Assembly (NCBI GenBank): GCA_902767055.1
Contig: CACXFX010000093.1
Coordinates: forward strand, 1 to 14,302
From: an uncultured Pseudomonadota bacterium
Lineage (GTDB): Bacteria; Pseudomonadota; Alphaproteobacteria; RF32; CAG-239
Length of the DNA stretch: 14,302 bases
Direction: 5' to 3'
Made by a program: the position numbers and the translations under genes. The notes beneath the pieces are model-generated. The model worked only from the letters and a program-made list of their open reading frames with translations. It did not search any database and was not told where the DNA came from. Below are positions 1-7,269 of the stretch, one piece after another. The first letter of the stretch is position 1, and each line of letters begins with the position of its first letter.

Positions 1-402
1 ACGCACGAAATCAAAGGCGAGCATTTTGTCGTTAAAGAAAACGGAAAATGGCACATTACGCCGCTTTTGTTCGCACTTTTTATTATTGAAACAATGGATG
101 TGATTTTTGCATTTGACAGCATTCCGGCAATTTTTTTGGTCACGCAAGATGTATTTATCGTCTACACGTCAAATATTTTTGCAATTTTGGGCTTAAGGGC
201 ACTGTATTTCTTACTTGCGGCGATTGTCAACAAATTTATTTACTTAAAACCGGCCTTATCGATTATCTTGATATTTATCGGATTGAAGATTTTTGCACCG
301 CATTTCGGTTTTGAAATTGCGACATGGCAATCTTTGAGCTTTACAATGCTGATGCTGACCGGCGGTATTTTGTTGTCGGTATTTAAAGATAAAAAAGCCT
401 AA
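1..402 (+). CDS. TerC/Alx-family integral membrane protein (3' part only)
   Basis: The reading frame is open from the first base, so the true start lies upstream of the window. The visible 133 residues contain the TerC core: an acidic membrane segment (IETMDVIFAFDSIPAIF) followed by a TSNIFAILGLRALYFLLA segment, then two more hydrophobic helices and a short basic end (FKDKKA). In this family the conserved acidic residues in the membrane are thought to handle metal ions; members are linked to manganese export (Alx, YkoY type) or tellurite resistance. Family membership is clear; the substrate cannot be told from this fragment. A terminator follows directly, and the next gene is convergent. Confidence 0.9.
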   Translation, partial: THEIKGEHFVVKENGKWHITPLLFALFIIETMDVIFAFDSIPAIFLVTQDVFIVYTSNIFAILGLRALYFLLAAIVNKFIYLKPALSIILIFIGLKIFAPHFGFEIATWQSLSFTMLMLTGGILLSVFKDKKA

Positions 403-408
403 TACGTT

Positions 409-434
409 ACACGCCCTATAACGGGGCGTGTTTT
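409..434 (+). terminator. Intrinsic terminator after the TerC gene
   Basis: An 8-bp stem (ACACGCCC with GGGCGTGT) closes a 7-nt loop and runs into TTTT, starting 6 nt after the TerC stop codon. It lies between convergent genes. Read on the minus strand the hairpin also follows the LRR gene, but no T-run follows there, so it should work mainly on the plus strand. Confidence 0.8.
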
Positions 435-442
435 AATTGTTA

Positions 443-1309
443 TCAGCGATATTTAATTCTGACCGTATTCCCCGTCGGCTTAGCCACAAGGTTTGCTTCA
501 TCGATGGTGTAGATACGCTTTTTGATATAATTGCCATTATTCATATCCTCAATTGAGGCATAAGTTTTACGCCCGATGACATATTTTCCGTCTTCTACCG
601 TGTATTTAATAAGTTTCTTTCTTACAAGACCGGTATCTACCTCGCCTAAAAACAAACTTTCACACCTTCCCGCCGGCTCATCATTGCAATAAACTTTCGA
701 ATCGTCGGACAAAGCGTAGAATGCATAATACCCAACAAATTCTACACTATCCGGAATATTAATTTCTTTCATTTGAGTAATATATCCAAAAGTAGAACTT
801 TCAATTCTTTCTAAATTATCCGACAGTTCAACTTCAGATAAAGAATTTCTATAAAATGCACCCGAACCTATTGTATCAACATATTTAAGTGTATTAACTG
901 ATTTCAATGATCCGTCCATAAAAGCATATCTCCCTATCGTTTGAACCGATTGTGGCAGTTCAAGGTGATTAAAATTCTTACCGCCTGTAAACGCATAACC
1001 ACCAATATTTGTTATACCATCACTTATCACAATATTATTAATATCCTGAAGTTTATCTTTCCATGGCGCGGTTGTTGTACGATTTGGTTCACTTCCTGTA
1101 GGCAGATATCCATCCATTAAACCGCTACCGTTTTCGCCGGTGCCGTAAACAGTAAAAGTTCCGACATCATCACCCGATTCATTTTTGCTGTAAGTCAACT
1201 CCGCAATACAATTTGTACCACACTCAAAACACGTATCATTGTCCGGTGTGCAATAAGCAAACGCCCCTTGAGCAATAATTAAGCTCAAAATTAAAACCTT
1301 ATTTTTCAT
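443..1309 (-). CDS. Secreted LRR_5 (BspA-like) leucine-rich repeat protein A
   Basis: This is a 288-residue protein with a Sec signal peptide (MKNKVLILSLIIAQGAFA, cleavage predicted after AFA), so it is exported. A Cys-containing N-terminal region ending near APW is followed by about five LRR_5/BspA-type repeats (roughly residues 90-210) of the form 'V..IG.YAF......L..V.LP.S'. Such repeats form a solenoid used in adhesion or protein binding. The last 25 residues (KRIYTIDEAN ... IKYR) closely match the end of LRR protein B, which suggests a shared C-terminal module. The gene is monocistronic, with its own promoter and structured leader upstream. The Shine-Dalgarno sequence is weak (GATGGAT). 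The fold is well supported; the ligand and function are unknown. Confidence 0.85.
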   Translation of the reverse strand: MKNKVLILSLIIAQGAFAYCTPDNDTCFECGTNCIAELTYSKNESGDDVGTFTVYGTGENGSGLMDGYLPTGSEPNRTTTAPWKDKLQDINNIVISDGITNIGGYAFTGGKNFNHLELPQSVQTIGRYAFMDGSLKSVNTLKYVDTIGSGAFYRNSLSEVELSDNLERIESSTFGYITQMKEINIPDSVEFVGYYAFYALSDDSKVYCNDEPAGRCESLFLGEVDTGLVRKKLIKYTVEDGKYVIGRKTYASIEDMNNGNYIKKRIYTIDEANLVAKPTGNTVRIKYR

Positions 1310-1335
1310 ATTTTTTATCCATCAGTTATTAATAC

Positions 1336-1357
1336 AAAAAACCACTCTTTCGAGCGG
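1336..1357 (-). terminator. Terminator-like hairpin at the end of leader RNA A
   Basis: On the minus strand, CCGCTC pairs with GAGTGG (one G-U pair) around a GAAA tetraloop and is followed by six T residues. This is a textbook intrinsic terminator, but it sits about 27 nt before the LRR A start codon, inside the leader. It could end a stand-alone RNA or act as the output of an attenuator. Confidence 0.75.
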
Positions 1358-1584
1358 CAGGGGAGTTCAGAAATCATACCTTATGAAATGACTCCTAAAA
1401 TCTTTAGCTTGAAATCAAGCCTGTACATACATTCTAGGCTCCCCACCAAAGCGGGGATTTAAATACCAAAAAAGCATCCTTTAACAGGACACCATTTCTG
1501 GTATCATAAGGTAATGAGCCTCTGACAGCCCCGAACCTCTCGGTTCTTTTTTAGATAAAGAAAGCCTAAAAACCTTCCCTATCC
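1336..1584 (-). ncRNA. Structured leader RNA, copy A (unrecognised family)
   Basis: The transcript predicted from the upstream promoter starts near 1584. Helices in order: 5' hairpin P0, 1583-1573 with 1564-1554 (11 bp with G-U pairs); P1, GAACC-GAGA-GGTTC, 1533-1546; closing helix, GGGG 1532-1529 with CCCC 1363-1360; long-range P2, 1513-1504 with 1386-1377 (10 bp); P3, TACCA 1503-1499 with TGGTA 1468-1464, enclosing GTGTCCT/AGGATGC (1492-1486 with 1480-1474); P4, 1441-1456 (CCCC/GGGG); P5, CCTA 1438-1435 with TAGG 1397-1394; inner hairpin GCTTG-ATTT-CAAGC, 1407-1420; then the terminator-like hairpin. G-U pairs in P0, P3 and the terminator favour the minus strand as the transcribed one. The same helices with different bases occur in copies B and C. 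A possible AUG mini-ORF starts at 1428. Confidence 0.8.
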
Positions 1585-1591
1585 GATTTTT

Positions 1592-1620
1592 ATTAGAACA
1601 TATTTCAGAGCACTTGTCAA
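1592..1620 (-). promoter_or_regulatory. Sigma70-type promoter of LRR gene A
   Basis: The -35 is TTGACA (1620-1615), the spacer is 17 nt, and the -10 is TCTAAT (1597-1592) with an upstream TG (extended -10). The predicted start at about 1584 coincides with the first base of leader hairpin P0. The spacer shares TGCTCTGA..TATGTT with the LRR B promoter. Confidence 0.75.
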
Positions 1621-1636
1621 ACAAAAATTTGACAAG
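1613..1636. repeat. Inverted repeat overlapping the -35 of promoter A
   Basis: Nine-base arms CTTGTCAAA (1613-1621) and TTTGACAAG (1628-1636) flank a 6-nt A-rich spacer. The promoter A -35 lies within one arm. It could be an operator, or a weak hairpin after lolD, whose stop codon is 30 nt away. There is no T-run after it on the minus strand, so it is not a standard terminator. Promoters B and C lack it. Confidence 0.5.
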
Positions 1637-1666
1637 CACTTAAAATATTTTTCTTAAAAATTTTTC

Positions 1667-2389
1667 TTAATAAAAGTTTTTGCCTGCCTGAATTTTAACT
1701 GTTTTGCTTCCGCCGACCAATTTTCCGTCCTTTAAGGTCACTTGACGGTCCATTTTTGCGGCAAGCTCCATATTATGCGTTGCAATCAGCGCCGACAATC
1801 CTGTTTCTTTAACAATATTCAAAAGTTCTAAAAATACATTGTCCGATGTTGTCGGGTCTAAATTTCCGGTCGGCTCATCGGCCAACAATAGTTTTGGCGT
1901 ATTTGCAAGTGCGCGCGCAATCGCGACACGTTGTTGCTCGCCACCCGAAAGCTCGGCAGGACGATGTTTCAAACGCTCTTTTAGACCAAGACGGACAAGC
2001 AACCACTCTGCCTTATCCTTGGCTTCTTTTTTATTTTTACCGGCAATTAATTGCGGCAAAACAACGTTTTCAATTGCAGAAAAATCGGAAAGCAGATTGT
2101 GATACTGATAAACAAAACCCAGATAATCACGCCTTAAATTTGTACGCAACGCATCCGATGCCGAAGAACAATCCGTGCCGTTTAAAAAAACCTCTCCGGA
2201 ATTCGGCCGCTCCAAAAGCCCCGCAATCTGTAATAAAGTTGATTTTCCTGATCCTGACGGGCCGACCAAAGCGACAACTTCTTGGGTTTTAATATCTAAA
2301 TCAAGCCCCTTTAAAACCTCAAGTTTCTGATCCCCTTGATAAAAGTGTTTTGAAATGTTTTTGAGCTGTAATATTGATGTATTATTCAT
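1667..2389 (-). CDS. lolD: Lipoprotein-releasing system ATP-binding protein LolD
   Basis: This 240-residue ABC ATPase is the expected length for LolD. Visible motifs: Walker A GPSGSGKST (43-51), Q-loop Gln95 in VYQYHNLL, signature LSGGE (147-151), Walker B LLLADE (167-172) and switch His205 (ATHN). LolD powers the LolC/E membrane complex that extracts lipoproteins from the inner membrane and passes them to periplasmic LolA. Its start overlaps the end of the permease gene by 8 nt, which indicates translational coupling. It is the last gene of the long minus-strand operon. The MacB/LolD subfamily motifs and the permease neighbour make the assignment firm. Confidence 0.95.
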   Translation of the reverse strand: MNNTSILQLKNISKHFYQGDQKLEVLKGLDLDIKTQEVVALVGPSGSGKSTLLQIAGLLERPNSGEVFLNGTDCSSASDALRTNLRRDYLGFVYQYHNLLSDFSAIENVVLPQLIAGKNKKEAKDKAEWLLVRLGLKERLKHRPAELSGGEQQRVAIARALANTPKLLLADEPTGNLDPTTSDNVFLELLNIVKETGLSALIATHNMELAAKMDRQVTLKDGKLVGGSKTVKIQAGKNFY

Positions 2390-3629
2390 ATCTTAAAGCC
2401 TCCACTGGGTCATATTTTGCGGCACGATAAGCCGGATAAACGGTTGCCAAAAGCGAGGTAATAAGCGCCACAATCGCCACAACGCAAACTTCCGTCCAAT
2501 TAATTTCAGCCGGCAATTTAGAAAGAAAATATATTTCCGCTGAAAATAAATCTCTTCCCGAAAGCATCTCCAAAAAATGACGAACGCGCTCAATATTTAA
2601 GCAAAAAACAATACCGAGTAAAACACCGATTGTCGTACCGACAACGCCGATATAAGCACCTGATGTCATAAAAATGCGCATAATCATACCTTTTGTTGCA
2701 CCCATTGTACGCAATACGGCAATATCCCTGCCCTTGTCTTTGACTAACATAATCAGCCCCGTGATAATATTAAATGCCGCGACCAAAATAATCAACGTTA
2801 AAATCAAAAACATCACATTACGCTCAACATCAATCGCATTAAAAAAGGCCGCATTACTTTGCTTAAAATCATAAACATAAGCATCCAGACCGACACTGTT
2901 TTCAATAATCTTACGCAGCCTTTTCAAATCATCACCATGATTTAATGTCACATCAATCTGTGTGGCTGCCGAGTTCAGCCCAAAATATTTTTGTGCCGCT
3001 TTCATCGGCATAAATATAAAGTTTGAATCATATTCATACATACCGAAATTAAATGTACCGAGTACTATATAAGATTTAATTCTCGGCACCGTTCCGAAGG
3101 CCGTCACTTTTCCGTTTGGCGAAATCAGCGTAATTTCGTCACCGGTCATCACCCCGAGTTTATCAGCCAACCTTTCACCCAAAATGACATACTCGTCATC
3201 AAATGCCTCAACATTAACACCTGCAAGGCCTGATCGCATCACATCTTTTTTAAGTAAATCTTCTTTATTGAGCCCCCTGACGATAACGCCTTCTGCCGTG
3301 TTTCCGGTTGACACCAAAAGCTGTTTTTCGATCATCGGTATGGCAACCTTTACCCCATCGATTTTTTCAAGATTTTGAACGGCTGTCTGATAGTCGGTAA
3401 ACGGATATCCGGGTGTCGAAACAATCATAATATGCCCGTTTAAGCCCAAAATTCTTGAAAGCAATTCGCTTTTAAACCCGTTCATCACACTCATCACAAT
3501 AATCAACGTTGCTACACCAAGCGCAATCCCCGTCAAAGCAAAACCGCTGATGACCGAAATAAAACCTTCTTTTCGTTTTGCTTTGAGGTAACGTTTTGCC
3601 ACCATACGTTCAAATTTTGAAAAAAACAT
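2382..3629 (-). CDS. lolC: Lipoprotein-releasing ABC transporter permease (LolC/LolE family)
   Basis: The 415-residue protein begins with a cytoplasmic basic segment typical of LolC/E (FERMVAKRYLKAKRKEGFISVIS), then a first membrane helix (about 25-47) ending in MNGFKSELL. A large periplasmic domain (about 50-270) follows, then three C-terminal FtsX-type helices and the family ending (VYPAYRAAKYDPVEALRYE). It forms the membrane part of the lipoprotein release machine with LolD. Only one permease gene is present here, as is common in alphaproteobacteria, so it may serve as both LolC and LolE; the C symbol is used for convenience. It lies 20 nt after dnaJ, with an AAGGATG ribosome-binding site. 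Confidence 0.93.
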   Translation of the reverse strand: MFFSKFERMVAKRYLKAKRKEGFISVISGFALTGIALGVATLIIVMSVMNGFKSELLSRILGLNGHIMIVSTPGYPFTDYQTAVQNLEKIDGVKVAIPMIEKQLLVSTGNTAEGVIVRGLNKEDLLKKDVMRSGLAGVNVEAFDDEYVILGERLADKLGVMTGDEITLISPNGKVTAFGTVPRIKSYIVLGTFNFGMYEYDSNFIFMPMKAAQKYFGLNSAATQIDVTLNHGDDLKRLRKIIENSVGLDAYVYDFKQSNAAFFNAIDVERNVMFLILTLIILVAAFNIITGLIMLVKDKGRDIAVLRTMGATKGMIMRIFMTSGAYIGVVGTTIGVLLGIVFCLNIERVRHFLEMLSGRDLFSAEIYFLSKLPAEINWTEVCVVAIVALITSLLATVYPAYRAAKYDPVEALRYE

Positions 3630-3649
3630 ATTTCATCCTTTTGTTTGTA

Positions 3650-4783
3650 TTAATTAAACAAATCCTTGATTTTATTAAAAAAAGTTTTTGTTTCAGGCTG
3701 GCAGGAATCAGTTTTATCCAGCGCACGAAACTCTTCCAAAAGTTCTTTTTGTTTCAAACTTAAATGAGTCGGCGTTTCAACCTTAACCATCACAAACAGA
3801 TCTCCACGCTTGCCTCCTATTGTCGGCATTCCCTCACCCTTTATCCTGATTTGCGCTCCTGTCTGAGTCCCTGCCTCAATCTTAACATCTAATTCTTTGC
3901 CGTCAATTGAAGGGATTTTAACCGTACCGCCTAAAGCCGCACAAGCCATACCAATCGGCACCGCCGTATATAAATTAGCGCCCTGACGCTCATAAAGTTT
4001 ATGTTCCTTGATAGATACATAAACATATAAATCACCTTTCGCTCCCCCTCTTAGGCCGGCTTCACCTTCACCTGCCACACGCATCCTGACATTATCTTCA
4101 ATACCTGAGGGAATTTTAACCTTAATCGTCTTTTCGACTTGACGAACACCAAGACCACGACAGTCTTTACATTTTTCTTTAACAACGCGCCCTTGGCCCT
4201 GACATGTCGGACAAACAGTCTCAAAAACAAAAAAACCACCTTGCTGACGTCTGATTTTACCTCTACCGTGGCAAGTTTCGCAAACAGGGGCCTCTTTTCC
4301 ATCGGCAGTCCCATATCCGTGACAAACTTCGCACTGCTCAGTTGTCTTAATTTTTATTTCTTTTTCAATACCATTAAAGGCTTCTTCTAAAGTAATACTT
4401 AAACTATAATTCAAATCCGAGCCGCGACGATTTTCATAAGCTGATCCACCACGTCCGCCACCCATAAAATCCGAAAAAATATTTGAAAAAACGTCTGACA
4501 AATCTTCTGCGCTAAATCCAAATCCGGCACCGAAAGGATTGCCCCCCCCCATTCCTCCTTCAAAAGCGGCTTTGCCGTATCTGTCATAAGCTGCACGCTT
4601 CTGATCATCTTTTAAGATTTCATAAGCTTCGTTGATTTGTTTAAACTTCTGCTCTGCTTCCTTATCTCCGGGGTTACGATCCGGATGGTATTCCATCGCT
4701 TTTTTTCTGAAAGCACGTTTAATATCATCAGCCGATGCTGATTTATCAACGCCTAAAATATCGTAATAATCACTATCTGCCAT
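3650..4783 (-). CDS. dnaJ: Chaperone protein DnaJ (Hsp40)
   Basis: The 377-residue protein has full type I DnaJ architecture: J domain with HPD at 33-35, Gly/Phe-rich linker (about 76-113), four CxxCxGxG zinc-binding repeats starting at 151, 168, 191 and 205, and two C-terminal substrate-binding domains. It stimulates DnaK ATPase activity and delivers unfolded clients. No dnaK is adjacent, unlike many alphaproteobacteria where dnaK-dnaJ are paired. The start codon lies 2 nt after the stop of the DHH gene, whose last codons contain the AGGAT ribosome-binding site, so it is probably co-transcribed. A run of nine G residues (4542-4550) codes for part of the glycine linker and could be slippage-prone. 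Confidence 0.96.
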   Translation of the reverse strand: MADSDYYDILGVDKSASADDIKRAFRKKAMEYHPDRNPGDKEAEQKFKQINEAYEILKDDQKRAAYDRYGKAAFEGGMGGGNPFGAGFGFSAEDLSDVFSNIFSDFMGGGRGGSAYENRRGSDLNYSLSITLEEAFNGIEKEIKIKTTEQCEVCHGYGTADGKEAPVCETCHGRGKIRRQQGGFFVFETVCPTCQGQGRVVKEKCKDCRGLGVRQVEKTIKVKIPSGIEDNVRMRVAGEGEAGLRGGAKGDLYVYVSIKEHKLYERQGANLYTAVPIGMACAALGGTVKIPSIDGKELDVKIEAGTQTGAQIRIKGEGMPTIGGKRGDLFVMVKVETPTHLSLKQKELLEEFRALDKTDSCQPETKTFFNKIKDLFN

Positions 4784-4785
4784 TT

Positions 4786-5679
4786 TTAATCCTGCTTATT
4801 TTCCAAAACTTTTAGACTAACCCACGGTTTTCCTTTTTGTAAAAATTCCGGCAACTCTTTAAGCGAAGAAGCACCTGCCGCTTTTGCATGCCCTCCGCCA
4901 CCGAATTTTGCCGCAATTTTTGATACGTCAATATCATCTTTTGCCGTATAAAACGATAAACACCAATTATTTTTCTTGTTCATGTAAAAATTGATCATAA
5001 TATCATAATCGTCAATGTTGTCCAAACTGTCATAAAATTCCGAATAACCTTGCGGAATATTGGCACATATACATTTGTATCCGTCAAGTTCAGAAACAAA
5101 TGCTTCAGCTCTGGCCAAACGATAATTTCGATTATGAATATATGCTAAAATAGCACGTCCGCGTTCAACCATCGGATTGATTTCAACCTCATCTCTGATG
5201 AGTTGACCCCATATTTTTTCACCGGGTTTATTAACACCCAGTGCTTGCATCGCATATTCAAACGGACGCACGCGCCTGTCTTCTAAATCAAAAATATCAT
5301 TCAATCCCAAAAGGCGAATACCAAGCGGCACACGTTTTTTAGGATAAAAATATTCCCATGTTAAAATAATGGCCGCCGTACCAACTCTTCTGATTCCTTT
5401 AATCGGTTTTTCACCATTTTTGATACGCTCTTCATATTCCTCAATAATAGACACGTGGTGATCAATCCAAATCAAATCTTTGGTTTGATTAAGCTCAAAC
5501 ATAAATTCAAGCGGCAAAGCAATATCACAGATAATGATTTTATCATGTTTTCGAATTTCATCATAAGGAACTTCCAAATCATGATTAAACGGCAAAAATT
5601 CAATATTGGGATAAACACTTTTAACAATTGCCGCCGAGCCTTTGCCATCATGATCCACCATGTGATAAATACAAAGCAT
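4786..5679 (-). CDS. DHH/DHHA1-family phosphoesterase (NrnB-like)
   Basis: The 297-residue protein has the DHH catalytic pattern: D9 and D11 in [12 protein letters not shown], a conserved Asp in IIICDIALP (about 52), and IDHH at 72-75. A C-terminal DHHA1 domain carries the substrate-binding [10 protein letters not shown] (260-269). Family members hydrolyse short RNA oligonucleotides (nanoRNases), pAp or cyclic dinucleotides using two metal ions. The size and two-domain layout are closest to NrnB-type oligoribonuclease/phosphodiesterases, but the substrate is inferred. It lies 15 nt downstream of the MBL hydrolase gene and 2 nt upstream of dnaJ, within the operon. Confidence 0.85.
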   Translation of the reverse strand: MLCIYHMVDHDGKGSAAIVKSVYPNIEFLPFNHDLEVPYDEIRKHDKIIICDIALPLEFMFELNQTKDLIWIDHHVSIIEEYEERIKNGEKPIKGIRRVGTAAIILTWEYFYPKKRVPLGIRLLGLNDIFDLEDRRVRPFEYAMQALGVNKPGEKIWGQLIRDEVEINPMVERGRAILAYIHNRNYRLARAEAFVSELDGYKCICANIPQGYSEFYDSLDNIDDYDIMINFYMNKKNNWCLSFYTAKDDIDVSKIAAKFGGGGHAKAAGASSLKELPEFLQKGKPWVSLKVLENKQD

Positions 5680-5694
5680 ATTTTTTTACCTTTC

Positions 5695-6489
5695 TTAAAA
5701 CTCTATAACCATATTATCATAGGCGGGCACAACATTTGATGGTGTTAAAGAATTTACCTCATCATAATCACATTCCACCGCCATATGATTGATAACCGCC
5801 AATTCCGGCCCGATTACATTAACATATTCTAAAACTTTATCAAGCCCCATATGCGAACATTTTGCATAATTTGAATTAATTGTTGTCAAAGGCAAAATCA
5901 GCAATTTCGGACGGCGCTTGATTTTAGCCAGCGCCTTATCACAAATCTCGCGACAATCTGAAATATATACAATTTCGCCATCATTGAATAAATAACCGTT
6001 TGAAGGAACCAAATGCCCGCTAAGTTCCAAAAGATTGATTTTAACATCATTTAAATAAAAATCCTCATCAAATCCTAACACATGGGCATCCAAACTCGCC
6101 TTAAAAATCCCCTTATCGGCACACTCTCCATGGCAAATCAAATAAGAAAAGCGTGTTTTGATTTGCTCAATACTATGAGATGAACCATATATATCAATCG
6201 GCTTTTTGGTTAAACGATTAAACTCTCTTAAATCATCAATCCCGTGCAAATGGTCGGCATGCGCATGCGTATACAACACCGCATCAATATGTTTGATATT
6301 ATTTTCAAGCAATTGCGCTCTTAAATCGGGTGATGTATCAATTAAAATTTTTTGAGAACCGATTTGTATATACGTTCCAATGCGTTTACGCCTGTTTTTT
6401 TCATTATTCGGATTACAGGCACCCCAACCTTTTGCAATTGCAGGAACCCCGGGTGCGGCACCGGATCCTAAAATAATAACTTTTGTCAT
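5695..6489 (-). CDS. MBL-fold metallo-hydrolase (PhnP-like)
   Basis: The 264-residue metallo-beta-lactamase-fold protein starts with GSGAAPGVPAI and has the metal-binding THAHADH motif at 74-80. Further likely ligands are His in LSGHLVPS, Asp in YISDCRE and His in VINHMAVECD. The GWGACNPNNEKNRRKR segment is typical of the PhnP-type subgroup found next to tatD in alphaproteobacteria. PhnP itself is a cyclic phosphodiesterase of phosphonate breakdown; no phn genes are present here, so a general phosphodiesterase role is more likely. Its start overlaps the tatD stop by 4 nt (ATGA type), indicating translational coupling. Confidence 0.85.
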   Translation of the reverse strand: MTKVIILGSGAAPGVPAIAKGWGACNPNNEKNRRKRIGTYIQIGSQKILIDTSPDLRAQLLENNIKHIDAVLYTHAHADHLHGIDDLREFNRLTKKPIDIYGSSHSIEQIKTRFSYLICHGECADKGIFKASLDAHVLGFDEDFYLNDVKINLLELSGHLVPSNGYLFNDGEIVYISDCREICDKALAKIKRRPKLLILPLTTINSNYAKCSHMGLDKVLEYVNVIGPELAVINHMAVECDYDEVNSLTPSNVVPAYDNMVIEF

Positions 6490-7268
6490 CGTACAATCCT
6501 TGCTTTATCAAACAAATCAAAAAAGTTTTTGCTTGTTATATCCGAAATTTTTTTAAAATCAAGCCCTTTAAGGTCGGCCAAAACTTGCGTCGTATGCACA
6601 ATATACCCAGGTTCATTGATTTTTCCTCTCATCGGGACAGGCGCTAAATACGGGCTGTCTGTTTCAACAAGCAGACGATTGAAAGGAACAATTTCAAAAT
6701 TTTTTCGAAGATCTTCACTGTTTTTAAAAGTAATTATCCCCGAAGCTGAAATATAAAAATTAATTTTTAGCGCCTCCTTAGCCAATTTCAAAGATGAGCT
6801 GTAACAATGTATCACCCCTTTAAACGGGCAGCTCAGATAAGCTGTTTTTAACAAAGAAATCGTATCATCTTCGGCATCTCTTGAGTGCACAATAAGCGGT
6901 AACTGACTAATCTGTGCAGCTTTGATCATTTCCTTAAAAACTTTGATTTGCACATCTTTAGGCGCAAAATCATAAAAATAGTCAAGCCCGCATTCACCGA
7001 TGGCAACAACTTTATCATACTTTGTATTTTTTAATACATCTTCAGCCTTGATATGTTCATATTCCGCCGCATTGTGCGGATGAACACCGGTTGCAGTCCA
7101 AACATTGTCAAAACGGCGGCAAATTTCAAGCTGAATATTGAGTTCATCAAATTTGCCACCTGCATTTAAAAAACCACTGATACCGGCTGATTTGGCACGT
7201 CCAATAACGTTTTCCAAATCCTGATAAATTTCCGGTGATGATAAATGGCAATGACTGTCAACAAGCAT
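6486..7268 (-). CDS. tatD: TatD-family metal-dependent DNase/hydrolase
   Basis: The 260-residue TIM-barrel amidohydrolase-type protein is the usual TatD length. Metal-site residues are visible: H6 and H8 (DSHCHLS), E92 (GECGLDYFY), H128 (IVHSRD), H154 (VIHCYSS) and D204 (VETDSPYLAPVPMRGK). TatD proteins are 3'-5' exonucleases thought to act in DNA repair or turnover. The gene starts 1 nt after the holB stop. In most alphaproteobacteria metG lies between holB and tatD; it is absent here. The exact paralogue (TatD, YcfH or YjjV type) cannot be settled; gene order favours the YcfH-like one. Confidence 0.92.
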   Translation of the reverse strand: MLVDSHCHLSSPEIYQDLENVIGRAKSAGISGFLNAGGKFDELNIQLEICRRFDNVWTATGVHPHNAAEYEHIKAEDVLKNTKYDKVVAIGECGLDYFYDFAPKDVQIKVFKEMIKAAQISQLPLIVHSRDAEDDTISLLKTAYLSCPFKGVIHCYSSSLKLAKEALKINFYISASGIITFKNSEDLRKNFEIVPFNRLLVETDSPYLAPVPMRGKINEPGYIVHTTQVLADLKGLDFKKISDITSKNFFDLFDKARIVR

Positions 7269-7269
7269 T

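Noticed and set aside
1360-1460. Plus-strand GGGGAGTT in leaders A and B recalls the GGGGAGUA start of yybP-ykoY manganese riboswitches, and a TerC gene is nearby
   Set aside because: The rest of the yybP-ykoY consensus is missing. Promoters, gene orientation and G-U pairs all point to the opposite strand, and the TerC gene is not downstream of any copy.
1336-1584. Leader as a self-splicing intron, retron RNA or tmRNA/6S-type RNA
   Set aside because: No reverse transcriptase or split gene is present, and no diagnostic core motifs for these classes could be found. The position is directly before a start codon.
1846-2292. Open frame of 148 codons on the plus strand
   Set aside because: It lies fully antisense to lolD, which has every ABC ATPase motif. 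No signal, domain or ribosome-binding site supports it. Other plus-strand frames across the operon are similar shadows.
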